A DNA stretch of 64,000 bases, from positions 3,906,001 through 3,970,000 of the forward strand of contig NC_009614.1 in assembly GCF_000012825.1 (NCBI RefSeq). Reading direction: 5' to 3'. Each line of letters begins with the position of its first letter. Position 1 is the first letter of the stretch. The stretch comes from Phocaeicola vulgatus ATCC 8482. Its GTDB lineage: Bacteria > Bacteroidota > Bacteroidia > Bacteroidales > Bacteroidaceae. Positions 46,064-53,256 of this stretch are shown here, piece after piece. The notes under the pieces were generated by a model. That model searched no databases and was not told the origin of the DNA. It was given only the letters and a program-made list of their open reading frames with translations. A program made the position numbers and the translations under genes.

Positions 46064-46564
46064 ATGAGTAATCTTAAAACTTACTTCAAGAAAAGTGTGT
46101 CCGTATGTAAGAAAAGCTCTGCCTATATAAGAGCTATACTCGTTCTTGCAAAGGCACTATATCATGCAATGGTGGGCAATGGAAATTATGAGGTATCATT
46201 TACCAAGATAGGGCGCAAATGGTACTGTAATGTTCCGGGCTTTCCCAAAGAACTGTTTGAACATACGCTCATGGTTGGTGGTGCATCCAACTATCTTGAA
46301 TATTACTCTCGTGGAGAAAATGAGATTGTGGCTACTATCAGAATTGCTAAAGAATGGGAAGATAAGTTTTATTGCGGAGTTAGATTATATAAGGTAAGTT
46401 CCACTTTAACGGGTGGTGCTTTCTATAAAGACCCAAGCGGAAATTTTGGTGAAGAACTTTGGCTTTGTCCCGTTACTCTATTCTTATTGGGCAAATACCC
46501 GAAACTAATCTTTATCTATAAGATTAACAAAAACTACCTGCATTGTCCCATCTGTATTGAGTGA
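46064..46564 (+). CDS. Hypothetical protein (166 aa), single-domain
   Basis: N-terminal amphipathic region, then NYEVSFTKIGRKWYCNVPGF and LCPVTLFLLGKYPKLIFIY. The W-Y-x-x-V-P and PVTLF-GK-P pattern recalls a Bacteroidetes domain of unknown function (possibly DUF6717), not confirmed. Own promoter upstream. C-terminal HCPICIE has a Cys pair. Confidence 0.55.
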   Translation: MSNLKTYFKKSVSVCKKSSAYIRAILVLAKALYHAMVGNGNYEVSFTKIGRKWYCNVPGFPKELFEHTLMVGGASNYLEYYSRGENEIVATIRIAKEWEDKFYCGVRLYKVSSTLTGGAFYKDPSGNFGEELWLCPVTLFLLGKYPKLIFIYKINKNYLHCPICIE

Positions 46565-46650
46565 TTGGGCAAATTTATCCTCACAGATACCGCTATAATT
46601 GCAAATGAATCACTAATTTTGTGGTCTAATTAACTAAAAACACAATAGAT

Positions 46651-46917
46651 ATGGAAGGTATGTTCTCTTTAGGCAATGTTGGATTATGGAGAATGGCAAG
46701 CAATGGCTATATGTCTCTAACTGGAGAAGTGGGTGAATTATTCATTACCAAAATTTTAGGAACTATCATTCTTAAATTGAAATATAAAGATATTGTTTAC
46801 GCAGTTTCAAAAAACGCAAATGAAAGATATTTTAGAGTACCAACCTCGGAAGGTGGATATTTCTTCTACTTTGACAGCTTTAATGAATTAAAAGAGGCTA
46901 TTGAAAAAGGCAAATAG
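46651..46917 (+). CDS. Small hypothetical protein (88 aa)
   Basis: MEGMFSLGNVGLWRMASNGY then a beta-rich region with two aromatic pairs. No signal peptide. Followed within 20 bases by a terminator. Not recognised. Confidence 0.5.
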   Translation: MEGMFSLGNVGLWRMASNGYMSLTGEVGELFITKILGTIILKLKYKDIVYAVSKNANERYFRVPTSEGGYFFYFDSFNELKEAIEKGK

Positions 46918-46934
46918 CAGACTGATTATTAAAT

Positions 46935-46961
46935 AGTTCGCAGTATTTGCGGACTTTTTTT
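46935..46961 (+). terminator. Terminator after 46917
   Basis: AGTTCGCA pairs with TGCGGACT followed by a run of T's. Confidence 0.7.
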
Positions 46962-47567
46962 ATATCCATTATGAAGATTAGATACTTCTTTCATTCATTA
47001 CTTAGTTAGGCAACAAACCCATATACCTTATAATCTCTAATAGAACTACATCTTTCAATCCGCAGAAACTACGGGTACTTTTTTCGGGAAGAAATCTTCT
47101 TATAGTCCCCATTCAAAAAAAGTACCTGCTTATGCTATTACAAAGAAAAGAAGCTGAATACTTCTCTAATTACTTACTAAAGATATGCTTTAGAACATTT
47201 AGAACTGCATTTATCAGCGTTTTATCTTTAGCTATTCAAAACTTTTCGCTAACTTTGCAACAATTCCAGTAGTCTTAATGCGTTAAGACACTGAAAGGAC
47301 ATATTTAACGAAAAGGTGTTATTGAAATTATCTTTATTGGTAAATTCTCGCAAAATTTTCCTGTAGCAAAGATAATGGACGGTAGCACCACATCTTTGGT
47401 ATGTATAGCCATTATTGGCTTTCTACATATCCTTTGGTGTGGGCTATTGTCTTTATCCGCTACGAGGCAATGCGAGAAGCCCACCAATGGATAAGGATGA
47501 TAAGTTCCCACACCTTATTTTTTTATTCGCTTCTTCGGGGAATTGGGAAGTACAATATTAGTGAGCA
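46962..47567. other. Intergenic region before the exported-protein module
   Basis: No convincing gene. It contains an inverted repeat (GGTACTTTTTT near 47074 and AAAAAAGTACC near 47117), a -7-like box TAACTTTGC near 47251, and a 39-codon frame from 47375 (MDGSTTSLVCIAIIGFLHIL...) with a membrane-like stretch but no visible ribosome-binding site. Confidence 0.4.
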
Positions 47568-48038
47568 ATGAAGAAGATTATTTCAATTTTAGCTTTTACA
47601 GTATTGCCAACAGTTGCTTATTCACAACTTCCATTAGTTGAATACAAACCCGTAATAGTTGGCAAAAGTAATAACAACAGTAGCAACGAACATAACCAAG
47701 GTAATAGTAATGAGTATTTCCCGAATGTGCCTTCATATTCTACTCCTAATCGTTCCACCACACAAAACTATCAGACAATAGGAGCATATTTTTTTGATAC
47801 AAGTTCACAGAATTTTAAAAGAACGAAAATTAAAATCAATTTCGGGGAATCCTATTCGGGAGAAACTGAAATCTATGTTAGGGCAGTATTAGACCGTTCT
47901 TTATATAGAGAAAGTTGGAGAGACTGTAACAACAGAGCCGTTAGGGTCAATGCTTTGTTAGACAAGGAAATTATAGTGAATAATTTTGAATGGAAAGTAG
48001 AGCATACGGCTTTGGGTACTATTTACTTTAATTACTAA
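47568..48038 (+). CDS. Exported protein (156 aa), start of the envelope module
   Basis: Signal peptide MKKIISILAFTVLPTVAYSQ, then an Asn/Ser-rich linker (about 30-65) and a small beta domain (TKIKINFGESYSGETEIYVR). No family recognised. Begins a run of nine same-strand genes to 52027, mostly for exported proteins; the gap to the next gene is 11 bases. Confidence 0.65.
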   Translation: MKKIISILAFTVLPTVAYSQLPLVEYKPVIVGKSNNNSSNEHNQGNSNEYFPNVPSYSTPNRSTTQNYQTIGAYFFDTSSQNFKRTKIKINFGESYSGETEIYVRAVLDRSLYRESWRDCNNRAVRVNALLDKEIIVNNFEWKVEHTALGTIYFNY

Positions 48039-48049
48039 TTGTTGAGATT

Positions 48050-48556
48050 ATGAGAACTTTTATTCTGATTTTGTTTTCTCTATGCTTTGTCACCATATAT
48101 GGGACAAATACAGAAAGTAATGATGTTGCATTATCCATAAACCAAAATTTTCAAGGCAGTTTTTCCTATAAATATGGTGAACGGAGAATAGACAAAGAAC
48201 TGTATATACATAATTTAGGGAATAATGTTCAATCTTATATCGCAAGTAAAAATTGGAATGAATATAAATGTGAGGAATTTAGAAATGCGTATGGGAAATA
48301 TATGGATGCACTGAAAAAAGACAGACTATCCGCAGATGATTTTGGAACAATATATGATTCTAAAGGAGAGTTAGGAAATGCTGACAATGATGATTATTGG
48401 TATGACAACAAAGGAAATAGGATAAGTGGTGCGGAGTACAGAGCTTTAAGTGTACGCAAACAAAAGAAGTATCGGGCTTTTTATGCCAATAAAGAAGTTG
48501 CCACATATTTCAATGAGATTGCTAAGGCTATAGTAAACAGAAGATATTCAGATTAA
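48050..48556 (+). CDS. Exported protein (168 aa)
   Basis: Signal peptide MRTFILILFSLCFVTIYG. Mature part is polar with YDSKGELGNADNDDYWYDNK and GNRISGAEYRALSVRKQKKY, possibly Ca2+- or glycan-facing. Not recognised. Confidence 0.6.
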   Translation: MRTFILILFSLCFVTIYGTNTESNDVALSINQNFQGSFSYKYGERRIDKELYIHNLGNNVQSYIASKNWNEYKCEEFRNAYGKYMDALKKDRLSADDFGTIYDSKGELGNADNDDYWYDNKGNRISGAEYRALSVRKQKKYRAFYANKEVATYFNEIAKAIVNRRYSD

Positions 48557-48574
48557 CAATCGAACTATACGGTT

Positions 48575-48967
48575 ATGAAAAAATATTTATTAGGACTTCT
48601 ACTGTTTTTCGTTTCATGTGGAATAGGTAAAACCTATCTATATGAATTAGACTTTACGGAAGATAAAGACAGAAAATCGGGAAATATATTCAATGTGTTC
48701 GTACATGACAAAAAAGGTAACGCTTTCGATGGAACAGCATGGTCAAGCGATGGAAAAACTCTATCCATAGAAGTAAACAATGGCATTCTTGTTTGCTTAA
48801 AGATGTATTATGAAAATGGGGAAATGGCTACATATAGCACATTACAACAACGTACCTATTATGATAAAGATGGGAATGTGATAAGCGAAACAGATTTTAG
48901 AGCAGGAATAGATTCTGAAACTTTGTCACGCATGAGGATGGCTTCAATGGAGTTAGAGAAAAGATAG
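48575..48967 (+). CDS. Small lipoprotein (130 aa)
   Basis: Lipoprotein signal with lipobox FVSC at Cys15. Mature part includes YYENGEMATYSTLQQRTYYD, reminiscent of one MORN-like beta repeat. Possibly surface- or periplasm-anchored. Function unknown. Confidence 0.6.
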   Translation: MKKYLLGLLLFFVSCGIGKTYLYELDFTEDKDRKSGNIFNVFVHDKKGNAFDGTAWSSDGKTLSIEVNNGILVCLKMYYENGEMATYSTLQQRTYYDKDGNVISETDFRAGIDSETLSRMRMASMELEKR

Positions 48968-49026
48968 CTTAGATAACAGCCCAATATGATTCAAACCTCA
49001 ATAATATATAATTAAAGTAGCTAAGT

Positions 49027-49320
49027 ATGAAGCAGTTAAATAAATGCGTGTTGTTTTTTATCGTGCTATTCCTCAATACTACTTATCTATTTGCAGACAT
49101 TGGTAATCGTGGTAGATGGGATAACGGTGGAACTTCTAATTTTGGAATGTCCTTATGGGTACTTTTGGGTATTATCGCAGGAGGATTCTTTGCATGTATT
49201 TTTATTAAAAACGGCTTGGAGAATGGATTCAAAGACAAGGAACTGAATAAAACTGGATGTATGTCAATAATTGCTACTATTGTTGGATTATTGGTTTTAG
49301 TATCTATGTGTTCACATTAA
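49027..49320 (+). CDS. Small membrane protein (97 aa)
   Basis: Signal or first helix (about 5-23), GNRGRWDNGG linker, helix (about 41-61) and C-terminal helix (about 78-95). Not recognised. Confidence 0.55.
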   Translation: MKQLNKCVLFFIVLFLNTTYLFADIGNRGRWDNGGTSNFGMSLWVLLGIIAGGFFACIFIKNGLENGFKDKELNKTGCMSIIATIVGLLVLVSMCSH

Positions 49321-49332
49321 ATAGAAGTATGT

Positions 49333-49677
49333 ATGAAATTCAAATTCTTAGCATTCATATTAATCGCATTCAGTATCAATCTATATGCTGATGAATACAA
49401 GTTTGATTATGCAGTTATTGACAATGAGAAAGTGACGACTGTAAGTGCTTCAAATATTACAGCCCATCTTATTAGTGAATCTAAAGCTACTGTAACTTAT
49501 AAAAATGAGACCGTTACTCTAATATCTAAAGATGGTTACGAATACAAAGGCTTTGGTGAAAGTGGAGTGGTAATCGTTTCTAATAGAGTGAATGGTGTAT
49601 TAAGTAGAATTACCATAGGAGGAACTTTTAGAGGACAAACCGTTATACTTGTTTATAAGCGGATTAATAGCAAATAA
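49333..49677 (+). CDS. Exported protein (114 aa)
   Basis: Signal peptide MKFKFLAFILIAFSINLYA, then a small beta-strand-rich domain (SKATVTYKNETVTLISKDGY). 12 bases after the previous gene. Not recognised. Confidence 0.55.
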   Translation: MKFKFLAFILIAFSINLYADEYKFDYAVIDNEKVTTVSASNITAHLISESKATVTYKNETVTLISKDGYEYKGFGESGVVIVSNRVNGVLSRITIGGTFRGQTVILVYKRINSK

Positions 49678-49690
49678 CATCTTGATAATT

Positions 49691-50068
49691 ATGGATATTC
49701 TCAAATATATTGTATGTCTGATTATTGCAGCTATCATTTATTTTATAGTCGGGCTTATTGCTTGGAATATTGTATGTTCATGGGTTGATATGTCATCTTG
49801 TACATTAGTGGAAATTAGTAATTATAGAATATACACATACTCTGGAATAGCTTGTATTTCCGCGATTATAGCTGAAATAAGAGTAGGAATAAAAAATGGG
49901 CGTGATATGGACGGGGCATGTACAATTCTATTTGTCACTGGATTTCTTGCACTTATGGCTAATCATTGGGAAAGCATGTGGGATAGTGTCGCTGTTATCC
50001 TAACTATTTTATACAATATTATAAATATTGTAATAATGGCATATTGCTTTTATAAGAGTAATGAATGA
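49691..50068 (+). CDS. Small multi-helix membrane protein (125 aa)
   Basis: Starts at the ATG at 49691 (MDILKYIVCLIIAAIIYFIV); a frame extension to 49649 would overlap the previous gene. Four predicted hydrophobic helices. No family recognised. Confidence 0.55.
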   Translation: MDILKYIVCLIIAAIIYFIVGLIAWNIVCSWVDMSSCTLVEISNYRIYTYSGIACISAIIAEIRVGIKNGRDMDGACTILFVTGFLALMANHWESMWDSVAVILTILYNIINIVIMAYCFYKSNE

Positions 50069-50091
50069 TATTTCCATTTACATAAACTACC

Positions 50092-50952
50092 ATGAAAAAT
50101 ACTGTTATCCTTTTAATTAGCATAGCTACATTTATAGACTGCACCAAACAAAAAGCGGAACAAGTTTCTACCATAGACAGCACTTTACAAGTAAGTGTTG
50201 ATTCTATCCTGCAAAACAAGCTATCCGAACTTAATGCTACGGTAGGGCAAGTTATTATAATGGAAGTACGGACGGGAGAAATTAAAGTTTCTGTTGGTTC
50301 TGATTCTATTCTGCAAGAATCGGGATTAGTGCGTATCGCTTCACTTTTGGCAGTATTGGAAACAAAGGCAGTCAAACTATCCGATTCGATAGATGTTGCA
50401 GATGGTGTCTTAGCTATTGGTAAAGATACATTGTGCGACCATAATTGGCATAGGGGTGGATATGGAAAAATCACAGTGGAACAAGGCTTTGGAGTAGCAT
50501 CCAATATCGCCAATTACAAAATAGTAAAAAAAGTATTTGAGAATGAACAAGCCTTTTCGGAAGCACTTGCAAAGTATGGTTATCAAGTGAAAGACACAAG
50601 TCTTGTTTATAATCCTTTGGGATATGGCATTCTCACCACTCCATTACAGAACTTGACTTTCTTTAATTACATAGCTAAAAGTAAGACTGCCATAAAAGAA
50701 GCATTGGAATACTCTGTTTCTAATGGATTAGCTAAACCTGCCCAATCAGATAAAGTTAAAGTAGCTGGAGCAACGGGAACAATTCAACTTCCGAACGGTG
50801 AATATGCGGTAGAATTTTGCGGTTACTTCCCTGCCGATAATCCGAAATACAGTGTTATCGTTACCATTAATAAGACAGAATTACCTGCAAGCGGTGGACT
50901 GATGGCAGGTGATGTTTTTAGGCAGATTGTTGATATTATGAATGAAAGATAA
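50092..50952 (+). CDS. Catalytically dead FtsI/PBP-like transpeptidase-domain lipoprotein
   Basis: 286 residues. Possible lipoprotein signal with Cys17, then a transpeptidase-like domain without the N-terminal PBP domain. Recognisable blocks: GQVIIMEVRTGEIK (52-65), RIASLLAVLE (81-90), PLGYGILTTPLQNLTFFNYI (175-194), VKVAGATGTIQLPNGEY (222-238) and YFPADNPKYSVIVTIN (245-260). The catalytic motifs are changed: the SxxK position reads GLVR (78-81), SxN reads ASN (136-138), KTG reads ATG (227-229). So it should not acylate. Fold kept, chemistry lost: a binding or decoy role is inferred. It overlaps the next start by one base. Confidence 0.7.
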   Translation: MKNTVILLISIATFIDCTKQKAEQVSTIDSTLQVSVDSILQNKLSELNATVGQVIIMEVRTGEIKVSVGSDSILQESGLVRIASLLAVLETKAVKLSDSIDVADGVLAIGKDTLCDHNWHRGGYGKITVEQGFGVASNIANYKIVKKVFENEQAFSEALAKYGYQVKDTSLVYNPLGYGILTTPLQNLTFFNYIAKSKTAIKEALEYSVSNGLAKPAQSDKVKVAGATGTIQLPNGEYAVEFCGYFPADNPKYSVIVTINKTELPASGGLMAGDVFRQIVDIMNER

Positions 50953-51587
50953 TGAGAAGATTGCTATTTATCATTATTGGGCTACTTAGTTTAGCGGCTT
51001 GCAAAACAGACAAGACATCTGTTCCGCAAGAATTTGAGTGCTTTAATCAGCCACATATATACATAAAATACAAACAGCCTATAAACGGATATACAGTAAA
51101 GGTTATGTGGTTGCAATATGGTGAGGTAGGTAATGCTCTATTCTGTTTAGAGAAACAAGGAGTACAATACTACTACTTTGCGGAGAAATGGACTGATAAG
51201 ATTCTGTATGATAAGGGTAACACATATCCGCACAACACAGTTATAGAGTTGGATTATACGGCTAAATTAAAGAGCGAAGAATACCTTTCGGATGATTCTC
51301 CTTTCTTCTTTTCTGATGTTGATTTTGACGGAGAAGAGGAGTTCATTATCAACCGCTATAAAAGTGGTTCAAGGGATTCCAATGCTTATGATGTGTACGA
51401 CGTCAGCCCATACGGTTACTTTATACAGAAAACAGAAGTACCATTTACAGAGTTGGAAAACGGACAATGTAAGTTTGATTCAGAGAACAAGACTATTACT
51501 GTTTTTGGCTCTAATGGATGGAACAACGCTATTAGGCATATCTACCAACTAAAAGACAGAAAATTTGAATTAGTACAATCAGAATAA
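50952..51587 (+). CDS. Lipoprotein with Asp-rich calcium-type motif (211 aa)
   Basis: Lipoprotein signal with lipobox LAAC at Cys17. Contains FFFSDVDFDGEEEFIINRYK (about 115), an EF/FG-GAP-like DxDxDG loop like that of XAC2610-type periplasmic proteins. Starts on the last base of the pseudo-transpeptidase gene, so the two are likely functional partners. Confidence 0.65.
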   Translation: MRRLLFIIIGLLSLAACKTDKTSVPQEFECFNQPHIYIKYKQPINGYTVKVMWLQYGEVGNALFCLEKQGVQYYYFAEKWTDKILYDKGNTYPHNTVIELDYTAKLKSEEYLSDDSPFFFSDVDFDGEEEFIINRYKSGSRDSNAYDVYDVSPYGYFIQKTEVPFTELENGQCKFDSENKTITVFGSNGWNNAIRHIYQLKDRKFELVQSE

Positions 51588-51607
51588 CTATTTCAAAATC
51601 AAACGAA

Positions 51608-52027
51608 ATGAAAACATTTAGATTTATTGGAATGGCTTTATTAGCCATAGTAATGTGTGTGAACTTTGCTTCTTGCAGTAGTGATAATGATGAAGAAAGT
51701 AACGGTGGTAAATCAACACAAGAACTGTTACAAGGCGTATGGTATGATGCCTATACAGACGATTGTCCCTACTTTATTGTCGAGAAAGGCTATTGCTACT
51801 TTGCCAACCAACCCTCAACAGTTTACTATGTTGAGAAGTACAAATACACTTTTGATTCTAAAAACAATACGCTGATGTGCTATGGATATGATGAAGAAAG
51901 TGATACCTACGATAATGAGCCGTGGTATATAAGAGTTAAATCTGTATCAGATACCAAACTTATTATAAAACTTTTGAACGATGACAATCAAACCGTTGAT
52001 GATACAAGAGATTGTGTAAAACAATAG
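51608..52027 (+). CDS. Lipocalin-like lipoprotein (139 aa)
   Basis: Signal with lipobox FASC (Cys23) and SSDNDEE linker typical of Bacteroides lipoproteins, then LLQGVWYDAY and SKNNTLMCYGYDEE, a pattern of small lipocalin-like beta barrels. Last gene of the envelope module, followed by a strong hairpin. Confidence 0.65.
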   Translation: MKTFRFIGMALLAIVMCVNFASCSSDNDEESNGGKSTQELLQGVWYDAYTDDCPYFIVEKGYCYFANQPSTVYYVEKYKYTFDSKNNTLMCYGYDEESDTYDNEPWYIRVKSVSDTKLIIKLLNDDNQTVDDTRDCVKQ

Positions 52028-52047
52028 CAGACCACTACTTGACAGAC

Positions 52048-52106
52048 AAAAAGCCAACCTACCCATTTGAAGTATATACTTCAAACAACGGATAAGTTGG
52101 CTTTTT
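52048..52106 (+). terminator. Terminator with an internal perfect 20-bp palindrome
   Basis: AAAAAGCCAAC pairs with GTTGGCTTTTT at the outside. The middle (52065-52084) is the exact palindrome TTTGAAGTATATACTTCAAA. Confidence 0.8.
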
Positions 52107-52488
52107 CAGTTCTGAACAAACATCTTATTAACTACAAAACTATGTGTTTCACAAGCATATTTATAGATGCAGAGAACACAAAACAATAAGAGTAGATTTT
52201 TCAGCAGGTAGATTTTTAAGAAGATATAGCTTTATATACCTACTACTGATTTTTATACCGATACTATATTATGCAATGTCAATACAATATATGAATACTT
52301 TTTCAGTAGGGAGAAAGCTACTTTATACTATTATATACTATATCAGTAGATAGATAAAAAACTGATAGTCAAAAGCAAAACTATAAGAAAGAATCATTGG
52401 ATAACAGCACAATATTGACTAACTTTGTGGTGCAGTTCAATGCTGCAAAGAGATTATTAATTTATTGTTGAATTTATCTTGTTTACGT

Positions 52489-52508
52489 GTAAACCAACAT
52501 GTAAACCG
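52489..52508 (+). repeat. Paired GTAAACC repeats (candidate integrase arm sites, right end)
   Basis: GTAAACCAACATGTAAACCG differs by one base from the left-end copy at 37336 and has the same 12-base period. GTTTAC at 52481 adds an inverted unit (GTTTAC-GT-GTAAAC). Confidence 0.7.
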
Positions 52509-52541
52509 CAACTTGAAAGGACTTCTTCTAAGAAGATATAA

Positions 52542-52636
52542 GCGGCAGTAGCTCAGTTGGTCACTTTTAATCCGCAGGATTAAAAGGCATCAGCTTCCCA
52601 AGCTGAGGGTCGCGGGTTCGAATCCCGTTTGCCGCT
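52542..52636 (+). pseudogene. tRNA-Gly(CCC) copy with a hairpin inserted in the D-arm (attR)
   Basis: Acceptor, anticodon (CCC) and T-arm (GCGGG-TTCGAAT-CCCGT) are intact, but the AGA of the D-arm is replaced by 25 bases containing CTTTTAATCC-GCA-GGATTAAAAG, a perfect 10-bp hairpin. This breaks the D-stem GAGC strand, so the tRNA should not mature. By analogy with other tRNA-integrating elements, the 5' part would be element-derived and the T-arm the original chromosomal 3' end. An added insertion in a chromosomal tRNA is an alternative. Confidence 0.75.
52587..52611 (+). repeat. attR core (25-bp direct repeat)
   Basis: Exact copy of 37187-37211. The pair defines a 15,400-bp unit. Confidence 0.7.
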
Positions 52637-52638
52637 CC

Positions 52639-52686
52639 AAAGAGAATTCTGATAGTCAGGTAGTTGGCTATCAGAATTCTCTTTTT
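52639..52686 (+). terminator. Strong terminator after right tRNA copy
   Basis: AGAGAATTCTGATAG pairs exactly with CTATCAGAATTCTCT and is followed by a T run. Confidence 0.85.
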
Positions 52687-53256
52687 TAGCACTATTTGAG
52701 GAAGATGAATACAGGTGGTTTGAACATCATTATGTAAATTGATTGAGCAGTATATGGCTAATGAGAAATATGGGAACAGATTTGTTTATAAAGGCCCATG
52801 CAGTATATTCATACGCTAAAGTATCGGCACTTACACGAATTGCATCTGCATTGCTGCTTTCTATAACGATTTTCCTTGGTTGGATTGATGTGTACATCCG
52901 ATAATGAAAAGACAGGAGAAATATGAAAACGTTATTTTCATAATCTCAAATTATATGTGAAGAAACAATGTCTTTAGAAAAGTAATAAAAAGTGCAATCC
53001 ATCAATAATCAGAATTGCACTTTTATTTTCCACTAATTTATATTCTTAATTTTCTTTTTTGAGGGATATCCAAAGATACAAAAACTAACTGATTAGCAAT
53101 AATTTAACTTGAATAGGTTGTATAATTTTGTACTATTGAAAGAATATCCCTAAACATATTGGATTTACTGGGTACAGATATAGAGAAAGTCCTTATTTTT
53201 TGATAATCAGTCAGAAGCTTCTTTATTAATTGGTGCAAAAATGCCAAGTACACACA
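52687..53256. other. Intergenic tract with small decayed frames
   Basis: No gene I can firmly support. A 47-codon frame at 52761-52904 (MRNMGTDLFIKAHAVYSYAK...) has one membrane-like stretch, and a remnant FEEDEYRWFEHHYVN-stop is seen near 52690. A hairpin AAAAGTGCAAT/ATTGCACTTTT at about 52988-53024 could terminate transcription in either direction. Confidence 0.35.

Larger units (their letters stand above)
37187..52611 (+). mobile_element. 15.4 kb integrative element in tRNA-Gly(CCC)
   Basis: Bounded by the 25-bp tRNA repeat, with an integrase gene at the left end and paired GTAAACC sites near both ends. Carries AbiH-like, helicase-like and DUF3871 genes and an envelope-protein module. All genes are on the + strand and AT-rich compared with the flanks. 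No relaxase, coupling protein or phage structural gene is seen, so mobility beyond excision would need a helper. Confidence 0.75.

Noticed and set aside
47375..47494. 39-codon frame MDGSTTSL... before the envelope module
   Set aside because: It has a hydrophobic stretch but no ribosome-binding site or terminator, and the frame is open upstream of the ATG, so it may be a remnant; kept only as a note in the intergenic entry.
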